64,000 nucleotides of DNA from Lacihabitans soyangensis (GCF_024343775.1 NZ_RJUF01000008.1:1-64000); one strand, 5' to 3'. Counted from the first letter of the stretch, positions 25,993 to 35,460 are shown. Notes: generated by a model from the sequence alone, not told the origin. Numbers and translations are program-made.

Positions 25993-28434
25993 TTGAAAAT
26001 TTTCGGCAAATCTATCCTTATCCTGTTTTTAATTTACTGCAAAACAACATTTGCACAAATAACTTATATAGAAGGAGTTGTAATATCTTCACTCACCTCT
26101 AGACCAATCGAGTACGCCAATATACAAGATAAGATAAATCTAAAAGGGGTTAGCTCAGATTCGCTTGGGAATTTCAAACTGCCGATTTTCTCCAAAAACA
26201 CTTTGCTCACGGTTACATGTGTTGGTTACGAAAGATCTGAAATCAGGGTAAATCCAAATAGTTTTGTGGTTATAAAGCTCAATCCATTAGACAAACAACT
26301 GGAAGAAATAACCGTAAAACCAGAGGAAAATCCGGCTTGGAAAATCATAAGACTAACTCTGGCTAACGCCAACAGAAATAATCCTCAAAAAATAGCACAA
26401 TTCAAGGCCAGTCATTATTCCAAAATCAGCTTGAATGGTGAAATAGTGCGTTTTCTAAGTAAAAATCCTAAAGACAGCCTCATTGACAAAGAAAGAAGCC
26501 TACTGCTGGTGGAAAACCTTGGACATTTCTATCAAAAAAATAAAAGTCAGAAAGATATTATTGCACACACTATAAGCAGTTTCCCAAAAAACTACCCTAT
26601 CAATTTGATGACCAATAGCCTAATAAATCCACTGGGGTTTTATGAGCCCTTGATACAGATAAACTTGAATCTGCTAACTACAGTATTTGATAACTCAGCT
26701 TTACAAAACCAGCGTTTTTATGTAAATCCAATAAATGAAAAAACTTTCTCACAATATAACTTCAGCCTGATAGATACCTTAGACAACGGATCTGATTCAA
26801 CTTTCTCCATACTTTTTGAGCCCAAAAACTCGGTTTCAATTAATGGACTCAAGGGACTATTGCGAATAAATTCAGACGGCTATGCCATTGAGGAAGTACA
26901 TGCCTCCAATGCGGATTCTTTGCAAACAATGCAGTTTGTCATCAAACAAAATTATCAAAAAACTAAAGGAATATGGCATCCAAAATTCAGGTTACTGGGC
27001 TTAGATTATCTACTAAAAATTGACAAAAAAGACCTAAAATTAACCTACCAAATAGAGGACTATTTCTCTGATTTTACAACAGATTTCAGCCAAAACGAAG
27101 TAACCTTTGATGGCACCAATCGCCTGGTTATGCCTAAAGCGGATACGATTTCAAAGTCAGAATTTGACAAAATGCGTGCGGTGCAGTTGCTGCCCAAAGA
27201 AGAGCTGCTGTACAAGAAAGCAGAGATGGCCAACAAAAAATTATTCACCCAAAAGGTAATTGTACCCGTAATGGCCCTGTTTAATACGGCCATCAATAAC
27301 GGCTTAATGGTGGGTCCATTTTTTTTACTCTATAACCAACTGGACTACAACCAGCATGAAGGCCTAAGGTTAGGCTTAGGAATACAGAATGATATACAAA
27401 GAACACCCAGGTGGCGAGTTTACCTAGGTTCTGCTTACGGCCTCGAGGATCAAAAACTTAAATATGAAGGCATTTTGAGCTATCACTTTACCAAAGACCG
27501 CTACAACAAAATCGAAATATACGGCGGAAACGACCTCCGAAGACCGGGGCAAAATCCATTGCTTTTTGCCAATTATGTTTTACCACAAAGATTGGGATTA
27601 AATCTTGGTTCGGGTGAATACTTATTGGATAATTATAAAAAAATAGGTTTAGCGGCATATTTTAAACCATTCAATTGGACACAGGTGAAGGTCTTTCATG
27701 AAAGAGAAATCAGAACGCCTGTCAGTTATAAATTAACAGAGAACGCAGTAACAGATTACCTACATACAGGGCTCAGTTTTAGGTTTGCAAGAAAAGAAAC
27801 CATGACCAGAACGGGCTATTTCGAAAAAGTACTGAACCCTTATTTCCCAATTATAAGGCTCAATATTAGCCGATTCGATAGTCGGAAGGTATATCATGAG
27901 AATTTCTGGAAAGCCAATTTGGTCATATCTCACCAGATAAGAACAAAGAAAATAGGAAAAACCATGACCGTCTTATCAGCCGGAAATTCATGGGGAGTTT
28001 TACCTTTTCAATACCTTTTTAATAACCTGTCGGTACCATTAAACATTTGGGGAAGCAACAGCAAGGAGGGATTCCAAATGCTCAATACGGCTGAGTTGGG
28101 ATACAACAACTATGTGTCATTTTCTGCTTTTCATGACTTCGAGAAAAGTATTTGGAAGCCAAACAGCTCATGGTTTCAACCCGAATTTATGATAGGCAAC
28201 AAAATCGCTATTGGAAAACTCACTCAAACAGCTCCTATCATAAACGAAGAACCACTTAAAGACATTAAATCAGGTGTTTTTGAAGCATCTCTCAGTATCA
28301 GAAATATCGTCAAAATAAAACTATTCGGTTTTAAAATTGGCTTAGGTGCTAACCTAGTCTATGACTACTCCTCAGTCAATTTCGGGGTGAAAAGATTTGG
28401 TATCCGACCGTTCGTTTTGCCTGTATTCTTTTAA
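25993..28434 (+). CDS. DUF5686 / carboxypeptidase-regulatory-like outer-membrane protein
   Basis: An 813-residue protein starting at TTG 25993 (signal peptide MKIFGKSILILFLIY...FAQ); no better start is available. Residues about 23-105 form a carboxypeptidase-regulatory-like fold (IEGVVISSLTSRPIEYANI ... SSDSLGNFKLPI), the plug-type domain also seen in TonB-dependent proteins, followed by NPAWKIIRLTLANANRNNP, which I recognise as the opening of the DUF5686 family. The rest is strand-rich and ends in VLPVFF, a barrel-like C-terminus ending in Phe. It is an outer-membrane protein of unknown role, convergent with parA. Confidence 0.85.
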   Translation: MKIFGKSILILFLIYCKTTFAQITYIEGVVISSLTSRPIEYANIQDKINLKGVSSDSLGNFKLPIFSKNTLLTVTCVGYERSEIRVNPNSFVVIKLNPLDKQLEEITVKPEENPAWKIIRLTLANANRNNPQKIAQFKASHYSKISLNGEIVRFLSKNPKDSLIDKERSLLLVENLGHFYQKNKSQKDIIAHTISSFPKNYPINLMTNSLINPLGFYEPLIQINLNLLTTVFDNSALQNQRFYVNPINEKTFSQYNFSLIDTLDNGSDSTFSILFEPKNSVSINGLKGLLRINSDGYAIEEVHASNADSLQTMQFVIKQNYQKTKGIWHPKFRLLGLDYLLKIDKKDLKLTYQIEDYFSDFTTDFSQNEVTFDGTNRLVMPKADTISKSEFDKMRAVQLLPKEELLYKKAEMANKKLFTQKVIVPVMALFNTAINNGLMVGPFFLLYNQLDYNQHEGLRLGLGIQNDIQRTPRWRVYLGSAYGLEDQKLKYEGILSYHFTKDRYNKIEIYGGNDLRRPGQNPLLFANYVLPQRLGLNLGSGEYLLDNYKKIGLAAYFKPFNWTQVKVFHEREIRTPVSYKLTENAVTDYLHTGLSFRFARKETMTRTGYFEKVLNPYFPIIRLNISRFDSRKVYHENFWKANLVISHQIRTKKIGKTMTVLSAGNSWGVLPFQYLFNNLSVPLNIWGSNSKEGFQMLNTAELGYNNYVSFSAFHDFEKSIWKPNSSWFQPEFMIGNKIAIGKLTQTAPIINEEPLKDIKSGVFEASLSIRNIVKIKLFGFKIGLGANLVYDYSSVNFGVKRFGIRPFVLPVFF

Positions 28435-28459
28435 AAATACAGTGTCTATTATCCAAAAC

Positions 28460-29245
28460 TCATCTTTTATTTTTCCTCAGATTATACTTTTCCAAAAACT
28501 CTAAAATCATTCTATCGTAGGCATTTGCTCCGATAGATTTCTTTTTAGACAAAATCACCGGAACTTGTTTGGCGGTTGAGTCAATAAAGGCCATGTCACG
28601 AGGAATATAGGTATCAAAAACCTGATCTTTGAAGTTCTCTCTCATCAAGCCCAAAATTTGATTGGAGAGGTCATTGTCTTCGTCGTGCATGGTGAGCAAT
28701 ATACCTTCAACGTAAAGTTCGGGTTTTAGTCTTTTCTGGATAATCTTGAGAGTTCCGAGTATGAGTTCTAATCCTTCAATCCCAAAATACTCACATTGCA
28801 ACGGGATTATCACGGAATCAGAAGCCATAAGACTGTTAATAGGCACAATACCCAATGACGGAGGGCAATCGATAAAAATAAAATCGTACAGAGGTTTAAT
28901 AGGTTCAAGTTTTTCAGTGAGGATATATTCTCTTTCTGTAAAATTGACCAATTCTATCTCGGCTCCCACCAAATGTGGCGTAGACGGTATAAGGTCTAGA
29001 TTGGGATAACCTGTACGTATAATACAATCTTGAATAGGGCTGAGACCGACCAAGGCCGCATAAATGCTTTTGTTGTCGTACTCAGACTTAAGACCAAACG
29101 CCACCGTGCAACTGGCTTGGTGGTCGGTATCGATTAGTAACACCTTGTAACCGCGAGCAGCCAGACCTGCCGATATATTCACCGCGGAGGTGGTTTTACC
29201 CACTCCACCTTTTTGATTCGAAATTGCAATTACTTTAGGAAGCAT
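28460..29245 (-). CDS. ParA/Soj family ATPase
   Basis: A 261-residue P-loop ATPase with the deviant Walker A KGGVGKTT (residues 10-17), Walker A' VLLIDTDHQASC and Walker B FIFIDCPPSLG. ParA proteins move DNA or protein cargo using ATP-driven DNA or membrane binding. The gene is a chromosomal orphan: no ParB gene or parS-like palindrome is adjacent. It could serve chromosome segregation with a distant ParB, or position a cellular structure. Convergent with the DUF5686 gene, 25 bases away. Confidence 0.92.
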   Translation of the reverse strand: MLPKVIAISNQKGGVGKTTSAVNISAGLAARGYKVLLIDTDHQASCTVAFGLKSEYDNKSIYAALVGLSPIQDCIIRTGYPNLDLIPSTPHLVGAEIELVNFTEREYILTEKLEPIKPLYDFIFIDCPPSLGIVPINSLMASDSVIIPLQCEYFGIEGLELILGTLKIIQKRLKPELYVEGILLTMHDEDNDLSNQILGLMRENFKDQVFDTYIPRDMAFIDSTAKQVPVILSKKKSIGANAYDRMILEFLEKYNLRKNKR

Positions 29246-29381
29246 CTATAATTTTATTGGACTACAAATTAAAAACTAATTTAAACAGCAAAGGAATATT
29301 TTTGATTTTTAATTTACCAATTACGCATCTTCCACTTCATAACCACCCTATTGTGAAGTATTGTGACGATTTAGGGCAGAA

Positions 29382-29425
29382 ATAAAAAAAGAATCGAATA
29401 CTCCGCCAATGTGAAGTATTCGATT
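29382..29425 (-). terminator. Terminator of the chaperone gene
   Basis: AATCGAATACT and AGTATTCGATT form a perfect 11-bp stem. Read on the minus strand it ends in CTTTTTTT, as expected for a terminator after the chaperone-like gene stop at 29457. Confidence 0.8.
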
Positions 29426-29456
29426 TTATATAAAGGAAGTATTCTTGAAGTGCGAC

Positions 29457-30260
29457 TTACTTTATTTCTATCACCTTCTCTATAGCTTCTAGCGGATTAG
29501 AATCGCCATAATCTGCAATGGCCAAAAGCGAATATTTACCTGGTTTGATGTCTTTGGGTAAGTCAAGTTTAATAATTCTTTTGCCATAAGGAAACAAAGG
29601 AAAATCAGCATTGGGTGCTACCAATTCTTCGCCCGTGGTAATGTTGGTGAGTTCAACATGGGCTTTTACCATGGTCATGACGTTGCCGTCGTTTTCAATC
29701 ATAAAATCAAAAGTATTTTTTTCATCCTTACTTGGATTCAGCGACACTGCTTTAATGGCCTGTTTAGATAAATTGAAAGGTGTTTGGTACAAATGCACTC
29801 CCACTCTAACTATCTCATTTATAAATGTTTTAATCTCTTGCGGGCCGTTAGCTTCTGGTTTTTTCAGTGTAGCACCCTGAATAAAAACCATGGCCCATTT
29901 CATTTTTTCCAAAGCTTCAGGATTCTCCGGTGCTTGTAAAGTAACTACAATTTCCTCCATCTCACCGGGCTTGAGTTCAATAAAGTTTTTATTTAATCTT
30001 ACCCAACTTGCACAAGAGTAAGGTTGGGTATTTGGTGCAAAATATTGATGACTCCCAGTTTCGGTACGAGTCCAATCTCCGAGGTTAATTTCAAATGCTT
30101 GAAGCTCCGCTGAATTATTAGTTATGGTGATAGTTTGGTTTTCAGAAGCTCCCGGATTACCTAAGTGGAAATTGATAATTGAAGGATTTATGTTAATTTG
30201 CTGCCCGAAAGAAAAAAAACTCGTTAAAGAAATTAGGAATGTGTACGAAATACGTCTCAT
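29457..30260 (-). CDS. PapD-like periplasmic chaperone (fibre cluster)
   Basis: A 267-residue secreted protein with signal peptide MRRISYTFLISLTSFFSFGQ. The first mature half resembles a PapD-type Ig domain: INPSIINFHLGNPGASENQT then WVRLNKNFIELKPGEMEEI, followed by a second beta domain with IENDGNVMTMVKAHVEL. PapD chaperones hold pilus subunits in the periplasm and pass them to an outer-membrane usher. Its neighbours are four small secreted proteins and a large outer-membrane protein, which supports that role. Sequence similarity to classical chaperones is weak, so the name is an inference from fold-like motifs and context. The gene starts back to back with a subunit-like gene, overlapping 22 bases. 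Confidence 0.65.
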   Translation of the reverse strand: MRRISYTFLISLTSFFSFGQQININPSIINFHLGNPGASENQTITITNNSAELQAFEINLGDWTRTETGSHQYFAPNTQPYSCASWVRLNKNFIELKPGEMEEIVVTLQAPENPEALEKMKWAMVFIQGATLKKPEANGPQEIKTFINEIVRVGVHLYQTPFNLSKQAIKAVSLNPSKDEKNTFDFMIENDGNVMTMVKAHVELTNITTGEELVAPNADFPLFPYGKRIIKLDLPKDIKPGKYSLLAIADYGDSNPLEAIEKVIEIK

Positions 30261-30766
30261 TTAATAAAGTTTTATTTAGTAAAGTCTCAATTTTATTCAA
30301 GACATTAACGTGTTTTTTGCTGATTAATGTCTCCTTTGTATGTAACAAAGTTCATGCCCAAAATCTCACCCTTTCAGTACAAAGTTCGTCACTAAACTTT
30401 GATTATTCAAAAGAAAGTGATTTTGAAACCTCTAGAACTATTCAAAAAGCTTTTAAACTTACCGTTTCGTCTAGAAACAGGGGTATTTTCATTTATGGAC
30501 GCATCCAACCGTCTGCCAATGTACTGATGAGTTCGGTTCCACAAAATCCTTTTGGTGTGAAAGTTAACTACTCTCCTGTTACTATATCGAGTTCTTATTT
30601 TCAGCCGAGAAACCTAACGTTTTCAGACATAACGGTGTTGGCCTACAACAGCAGAATAACAAGACCAATTGCCTTCGACTTTGACCTAATTTTGAATCCA
30701 ATTGGCTACACTATTGCACCCGAAAACTATGATTATTCTATCATTTTCACGATAACCGAACAATGA
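30239..30766 (+). CDS. Divergent fibre-subunit-like secreted protein
   Basis: A 175-residue exported protein. The signal region (ending near NKVHAQ) lies about 40 residues from the ATG at 30239; that ATG overlaps the start of the divergent chaperone gene, so a later TTG start is possible. The mature part is beta-rich and ends YDYSIIFTITEQ, like the C-terminal strand of the other small proteins in this cluster, but it lacks their NxNWxLSV and TGNKG motifs. It may be an adaptor or tip subunit. The stop overlaps the next gene start (ATGA), so the two plus-strand subunit genes are coupled. Confidence 0.6.
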   Translation: MCTKYVSFNKVLFSKVSILFKTLTCFLLINVSFVCNKVHAQNLTLSVQSSSLNFDYSKESDFETSRTIQKAFKLTVSSRNRGIFIYGRIQPSANVLMSSVPQNPFGVKVNYSPVTISSSYFQPRNLTFSDITVLAYNSRITRPIAFDFDLILNPIGYTIAPENYDYSIIFTITEQ

Positions 30767-31272
30767 AAAAAATATTCATCTTAATTACCGTCTTTTCGAC
30801 TTTTCTAAATGGTAGGCTTTCCTATGGACAAGGTATTAGTCAGCCGGTTTCTGCTCGTTTATCTGTTAAGTCTTTTATTTCGATGAAAATCAATAAATCT
30901 CAAAATATTGATTTCAAATTTAATAGTACGGAGCAGATGGAACAAGGTATAACAAAACCCAATGCTTTCAATGTAGAAATCAAAACCAACCAGAACTGGA
31001 ACCTGAGCGTTTCATCATTAACGCCCAACTTTTTAGCGTTAGGCCCTGACTCTCAAACACTTTTACCTTCGAGCATTTTGGGTTTACGAAAATCCAACAC
31101 CAGTTCATTTATTTCTGTTGCTCAAAACCCCGTATCGTTGGCAACAGGAGGGAGAGGTAGCAGTACAAATGGTCAGAACCAATTTAATCTAGATCTCAAA
31201 GCTACTCCAGGTTTAAATTTCGACGGGGGAAGTTTTACACTTGTGGTTATTTTTACGGTTTCTCCGCAATAA
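30763..31272 (+). CDS. Fibre-subunit-like secreted protein (cluster family)
   Basis: A 169-residue exported protein (signal peptide up to SYGQG). It shares the family pattern of the two minus-strand subunits: IKTNQNWNLSVSS, then SSILGLRK, then LATGGRG, then a C-terminal strand TPGLNFDGGSFTLVVIFTVS. The pattern resembles DUF4402-type fimbrial proteins, in which the last strand could be handed over in donor-strand fashion. It overlaps the upstream subunit gene by four bases and converges on the usher-like gene with a 4-base gap. A structural fibre subunit is the leading hypothesis. Confidence 0.65.
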   Translation: MKKIFILITVFSTFLNGRLSYGQGISQPVSARLSVKSFISMKINKSQNIDFKFNSTEQMEQGITKPNAFNVEIKTNQNWNLSVSSLTPNFLALGPDSQTLLPSSILGLRKSNTSSFISVAQNPVSLATGGRGSSTNGQNQFNLDLKATPGLNFDGGSFTLVVIFTVSPQ

Positions 31273-31276
31273 ATAC

Positions 31277-34012
31277 CTACTGTTTCTTAATATTGATTTT
31301 ACGTTTTTTCTGTAAAATCTTGAATTCTAAATTACTAGAGCTGGCATTTCTTAAGTCTACCGTTTTGATACTTTTTTCAATTAAAAGCGTTTCTCCAAAA
31401 ATATTATCAGGAATCTGAATATTGTAGATATCGTCGTTCAGGTTGAAGAAAAACTCACCTTGGAAGTCTGTAATAGCCTTGAATATTTCACCCTTGCGGT
31501 TTACGGCCACCACCAATACGCCATTGAGCGATGGTGGAGGTGCATCAGTGGCATATTCTTTATTGAATACCACCCTGCCGCTAATCATTTTACTTTTCTT
31601 AAATGGCACCCCAATATTTACATTTCCCGAGAGCATTATGGTATCTCTCACACCTTTACTGGCAATCCACCCTTTCAAATTACGAACATTTCTATAGTCC
31701 ACAATATGCTCTCCTTTGTCTGAGTTTTTGTAAGAAGCAAAGCCATTTTTGTTGGTCAAAACATTATTGCCGTTAATCACAAGATTGGCGTTTTCAATAG
31801 GTTCCTCCCCTTTGTCGAAAATCTCGTTGCCATTTTCATCTTTAAACAAAAACAACCTAATACTGTGGTACTTAGGAGCAATAGCCATCGGTACATTGAA
31901 GGTTCTCTTGAACACCAAACTCAAATTTGGAGAAGATTTTGGACGTAAAACATCAAATGCCGCAACGATATTTAAACCTCCACGTATTTTTGGGATATTC
32001 AGATTTATGTCATTCCTTAACAACAAAATAGGGTCAGCAGCTTTAAAAAATTGCATGTAACCTAAACTCATCCGGTTGATAAAATTCGAATTATAATTTT
32101 TGGCTTCATAGAAAAGAGAAAAGTTTTTTCGCTCCGAATATATACCTGTGTTTTTAAGATATATGAAGTCGAAATAATAATTTGGACCATACTCGTAGGT
32201 TGCCATTAAACCGAGCTTTTTATAGCGGCTATTAGCAAATACATTAATGGCATTATATTGTTTCCCGTTCTCAAAATCACCCAATGAACTTCTTGTCAAT
32301 GATAGGTTGACAGAATTATTCAGATTTTTTCTTGAATAATTGTAATTGAGTGAGCCTTTATATCCTTCCATTTTGGGATTACTCAAACTGTCCTGTAGCA
32401 ATGTAATTTTTGAAACTGAAAAATCCATTGAGGTAGCCCTAAATCCAAAACCAATTTTTCCTCCGAAGCTCTGATTACTAAATTGAAAAACCTCATTTGC
32501 CACAGTATTTTCTTGGGTGTAAATAATGGGTTGTCTATTATTTTTGTCGGCAAATGCACCAAAATACAGTTTTCCAGCATAGGCTCGGGCTTCATGCTCG
32601 GTTATCAGCAAACCACGTGTGATACCAGGGAAAAACGGACTATAGTAAACATAGTTCGACTTTATATTTATGGCCTTTGTATTGGCCTCATATCTGTAGC
32701 CGTATGAATAGCCCGACTGTAGCTCACCTATTTTTATAGCTTTTTCGGTGCTATATCCGCCAATTAAAACCAACCTTTGGTTGTTTGAAATTCGAAGAAA
32801 TAAATTGTGCATGCCAAAGAAGTTTGTTGTTTCAAACTTATTATCTCTAACAAACAATGCATTTGATTTCATATTGGTCGTTTTCCCAATCATCAGGTCA
32901 TTCCTAAAGCCAATCATATCTACGTTTCCAATTCGGCTCTTGACACCGAACAACTCTGTCTTCTGAAAATTGCTATTCTGAAAAGTTAAATTTATGCCAT
33001 TACCGTCAATCTGGTAATTCATAAAGTCTATTTGACTTCCGACACTTGCCTGAAACTTCGTTGAGAAATAGTTAAACTGCCTAAAAGTTGGCGAAAAGTT
33101 ATCGTCAAGACTGACCGCTCCTGACCTATACCTGAAGTTGAAATTTCTATTTTTGCCCAAATCATAAACCCCATCCGTCTCGAAATAGCCAAATCTCGAG
33201 TTATTGAGCAAAAGGTTCAAACCAAAAAAAGACGTATTTAACGTCAGATTGGCATACTTTGAAGGATGGGCAAAATAAGTATCAGAAATAAAAAACACCT
33301 GCTGTTGCAGTTGTTTAACACCACCTCTGGAGGTGATATCAATATATACGTAGCTTGAAGTTGAAATCTTACTTTTGCTTCTTATAAATACCTGAAGCGT
33401 GGTATCCCTACCTGGTGCCAGAAGTACCTGAGTACCCGAAGAAGAGTGACTGAGACGCAAATCAGACTTAAAATCTACCAAAAACAACTCTTTTTTATTT
33501 CCTCCATTTGATATTTTCAGAGAAAACTTAGGTATCGTGTCTTCTTTGGTAATGTTTAAAATTTGATTCGGCAGGGTGGCATTCCATTTTATAAGTTGAG
33601 AGATTTTGGTCAAAAATTTATAACTCTCCTCATTGTTTGTAAAATTATTGGTCACATAAAGTGTCACAGGGTAGATGATATTGCCTATGGAATTGGTTGA
33701 TGGTGCTATTCGTAACGGAACAGTAATAGATTGGCCGGCTTCAATCTCTAACAGGGGTTCTATTTGATTTACCAGATTCCAACCTTGTGGCATGCCTAGC
33801 TTTACGCTAAGAGACATTTTAGTGTTGGAACTATTAAAAACCGTGAAAGAGTTGAAGCCGAACTGGCCAGCATTAATTTTTAATGAGTCTTTTAGAAAAG
33901 TCAGTTGGTATTTTTCATTGGATATTCTATTTTGCCCAAACGCCGAAAGACCCATTGAGATTATCAATGAGCACACTATTAGCAGGGGCCTTATTTTTTT
34001 TAGAACACGCAA
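31277..34012 (-). CDS. Usher-like outer-membrane protein (fibre cluster)
   Basis: A 911-residue protein starting at TTG 34012 (signal MRVLKKIRPLLIVCSLI...AFGQ). The N-terminal 240 residues look like Ig/NEW3-type domains (LSVKLGMPQGWNLVNQ, IEAGQSITVPLRI). A long strand-rich middle is consistent with a large barrel. Near 722-790 is LFLFKDENGNEIFDKGEEPI, and from about 807 SGRVVFNK...GVLVVAVNRKGEIF, a carboxypeptidase-regulatory-like domain. Ushers of the TcfC type carry similar C-terminal domains. It lies downstream of two subunit genes on the same strand, which fits an usher for those subunits. No residue-level match to FimD was possible; it could instead be a related but distinct export pore. 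Confidence 0.6.
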   Translation of the reverse strand: MRVLKKIRPLLIVCSLIISMGLSAFGQNRISNEKYQLTFLKDSLKINAGQFGFNSFTVFNSSNTKMSLSVKLGMPQGWNLVNQIEPLLEIEAGQSITVPLRIAPSTNSIGNIIYPVTLYVTNNFTNNEESYKFLTKISQLIKWNATLPNQILNITKEDTIPKFSLKISNGGNKKELFLVDFKSDLRLSHSSSGTQVLLAPGRDTTLQVFIRSKSKISTSSYVYIDITSRGGVKQLQQQVFFISDTYFAHPSKYANLTLNTSFFGLNLLLNNSRFGYFETDGVYDLGKNRNFNFRYRSGAVSLDDNFSPTFRQFNYFSTKFQASVGSQIDFMNYQIDGNGINLTFQNSNFQKTELFGVKSRIGNVDMIGFRNDLMIGKTTNMKSNALFVRDNKFETTNFFGMHNLFLRISNNQRLVLIGGYSTEKAIKIGELQSGYSYGYRYEANTKAINIKSNYVYYSPFFPGITRGLLITEHEARAYAGKLYFGAFADKNNRQPIIYTQENTVANEVFQFSNQSFGGKIGFGFRATSMDFSVSKITLLQDSLSNPKMEGYKGSLNYNYSRKNLNNSVNLSLTRSSLGDFENGKQYNAINVFANSRYKKLGLMATYEYGPNYYFDFIYLKNTGIYSERKNFSLFYEAKNYNSNFINRMSLGYMQFFKAADPILLLRNDINLNIPKIRGGLNIVAAFDVLRPKSSPNLSLVFKRTFNVPMAIAPKYHSIRLFLFKDENGNEIFDKGEEPIENANLVINGNNVLTNKNGFASYKNSDKGEHIVDYRNVRNLKGWIASKGVRDTIMLSGNVNIGVPFKKSKMISGRVVFNKEYATDAPPPSLNGVLVVAVNRKGEIFKAITDFQGEFFFNLNDDIYNIQIPDNIFGETLLIEKSIKTVDLRNASSSNLEFKILQKKRKINIKKQ

Positions 34013-34031
34013 TTTTTTTTATTTTATTAGG

Positions 34032-34070
34032 AAAAAAAGCAAATTGATTATCCAGAGATAATCAATTTGC
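34032..34070 (-). terminator. Hairpin between subunit and usher-like genes
   Basis: A perfect 14-bp stem (GCAAATTGATTATC with GATAATCAATTTGC, 4-base loop) overlaps the stop codon of the subunit gene and is followed on the minus strand by seven T. It should partly stop transcription, giving more subunit than usher message. Confidence 0.75.
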
Positions 34071-34562
34071 GGTGATAGTAAAAACTACCGGTAATGTATA
34101 AGTCCCTTCATCATAATTCAATCCAGGAGTTATATCGTAATCCATTGTGAAATAGTTTCCCAAAACATCCCAGTTTCCTTTATTTCCCGTGCTAAGTTGC
34201 TGATCAACTGTACTTAACGAAAAATATCCTGACGGAGCCAATGTTTTCCGTATTTTAACAATACTGCAAGGCATAGAATTGGGACCTGCTGGGATTTTAT
34301 CAAAAAACTGATTTTGAGCTTTTACACTTATCATCCAGCTTTTATTTGACCTCACTTGGAGTGCCGCCGCAGCTATTCTTTCAATTCCGTTATTGAGCCT
34401 ATTGGCTGTGTTAAAATTAAAATTGAGATTTGGCGTAAATCCTATGTGAAATCTGATATCCAACACTTGAGAAACATTCACGGTTACTTGATGTGATGCT
34501 GTGGTTTGGCACTTGGCTAAAATGGCAGCACTCATCAACATAAGCGTAATGAATGTTTTCAT
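34062..34562 (-). CDS. Fibre-subunit-like secreted protein (cluster family)
   Basis: A 166-residue exported protein (signal MKTFITLMLMSAAILAKCQ). Family motifs are LQVRSNKSWMISVKA, then SIVKIRK, then LSTGNKG and a C-terminal strand TPGLNYDEGTYTLPVVFTIT. It is about half identical by eye to the next subunit upstream. A strong hairpin after it separates it from the usher-like gene, as in operons where subunits are made in excess. Role as a fibre subunit is inferred from cluster context. Confidence 0.68.
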   Translation of the reverse strand: MKTFITLMLMSAAILAKCQTTASHQVTVNVSQVLDIRFHIGFTPNLNFNFNTANRLNNGIERIAAAALQVRSNKSWMISVKAQNQFFDKIPAGPNSMPCSIVKIRKTLAPSGYFSLSTVDQQLSTGNKGNWDVLGNYFTMDYDITPGLNYDEGTYTLPVVFTITAN

Positions 34563-34635
34563 TTAATTTGATTTTTTGGTTTAACTTAAAAATTTGATTT
34601 TTAAATTATTAGGAAACCCACTCAAATTAAATTTG

Positions 34636-34668
34636 GAAAAAAACCTAGGCCTTGAAATCCAAGGCCTT
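34636..34668 (-). terminator. Terminator after the first subunit gene
   Basis: AGGCCTTG and CAAGGCCT form a perfect 8-bp stem with a 5-base loop, followed on the minus strand by a T run. It lies just past the stop at 34685 and may attenuate read-through into the second subunit gene. Confidence 0.7.
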
Positions 34669-34684
34669 CTGGTTGAAATTCAAA

Positions 34685-35179
34685 TTATTGTGCCGAAACC
34701 GTGTAAACTACTGGCAAAGTGTAAGTAGCAGGTTCGTGATCAAACGAAGGCAATGCTCTGTAATCAACATTGAAAGTGTTAGCTCCGTATCCACCTTTGT
34801 TACCAGTTGTTAACTCTTGGTCAACAGTAGTAAGACCTAAATAAGCACCTGTACCTCTTTTTACAGAAAGAATAGAAGCTGGCATCGCAAGAGCAACTGT
34901 AGTAGAAGGAGTAAAGTTAGCTTGACCAGCCTTCACACTTAGTTTCCAGTTTTTGTTCGAACGTACTTGTAAACCTGATGCATTAAGGTTTTCCTTTCCA
35001 GTTTCAATCTCAGCACCATCAGCAAAGGTAAATGTGGTGTTGTTAGGGCCTGAAGGCTGGAATCTTACGTCCATCACGGTTGGTATTGTAACCGTCACAG
35101 TGTGTGTTGCAGATAACTGAGCGTTAGCTGCAAAAGCTACCAAAACAAGAGCGATTGATGTCAAAATTGACTTTTTCAT
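34685..35179 (-). CDS. Fibre-subunit-like secreted protein (cluster family)
   Basis: A 164-residue exported protein from the ATG at 35179 (MKKSILTSIALVLVAFAANA gives the signal peptide); an upstream in-frame ATG at 35257 would prefix it with an unlikely 26 residues. It has HTVTVTIPTVMDVRF, LQVRSNKNWKLSVKA, SILSVKR, LTTGNKG and ends ATYTLPVVYTVSAQ. It is first in the minus-strand series subunit, subunit, usher-like, and its long leader and downstream hairpin suggest high expression. Codon use is notably regular, which fits an abundant protein. The major-subunit role is an inference. Confidence 0.7.
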   Translation of the reverse strand: MKKSILTSIALVLVAFAANAQLSATHTVTVTIPTVMDVRFQPSGPNNTTFTFADGAEIETGKENLNASGLQVRSNKNWKLSVKAGQANFTPSTTVALAMPASILSVKRGTGAYLGLTTVDQELTTGNKGGYGANTFNVDYRALPSFDHEPATYTLPVVYTVSAQ

Positions 35180-35460
35180 AAATAATAATTGTTTAGTTTT
35201 TTGGGTTAGTTTCACAATGGCTTTTTCCTGACAAATTATTGGAACCGATTGATTCACTAAATCCTAGTTATAAAATAATTTAATTAGCGAGCGGTAGTTT
35301 TTATGGGAATAATCCTACATCTCATGAATTGACTACCCAAAATCTATGCCATTGTATGAAGAACAGAAGATACAATTATTTTTAAGAATAAATTATTAAG
35401 CGGCACTAAATTCAAAATTTAAAACCAAAAAACACATAACTACCTAATCAACAATAAGTT
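35180..35460. other. Intergenic leader of the fibre operon
   Basis: No gene is seen in this stretch. The minus-strand promoter of the subunit operon must lie here, but I found no exact TAnnTTTG match. It contains a loose inverted pair TTGTAT/ATACAA (around 35350) of unknown meaning. Confidence 0.5.

Noticed and set aside
28460-29245. Possible chromosomal partition locus (parABS)
   Set aside because: Only a ParA-type ATPase is present; no ParB gene or parS-like palindrome was seen in the flanks.
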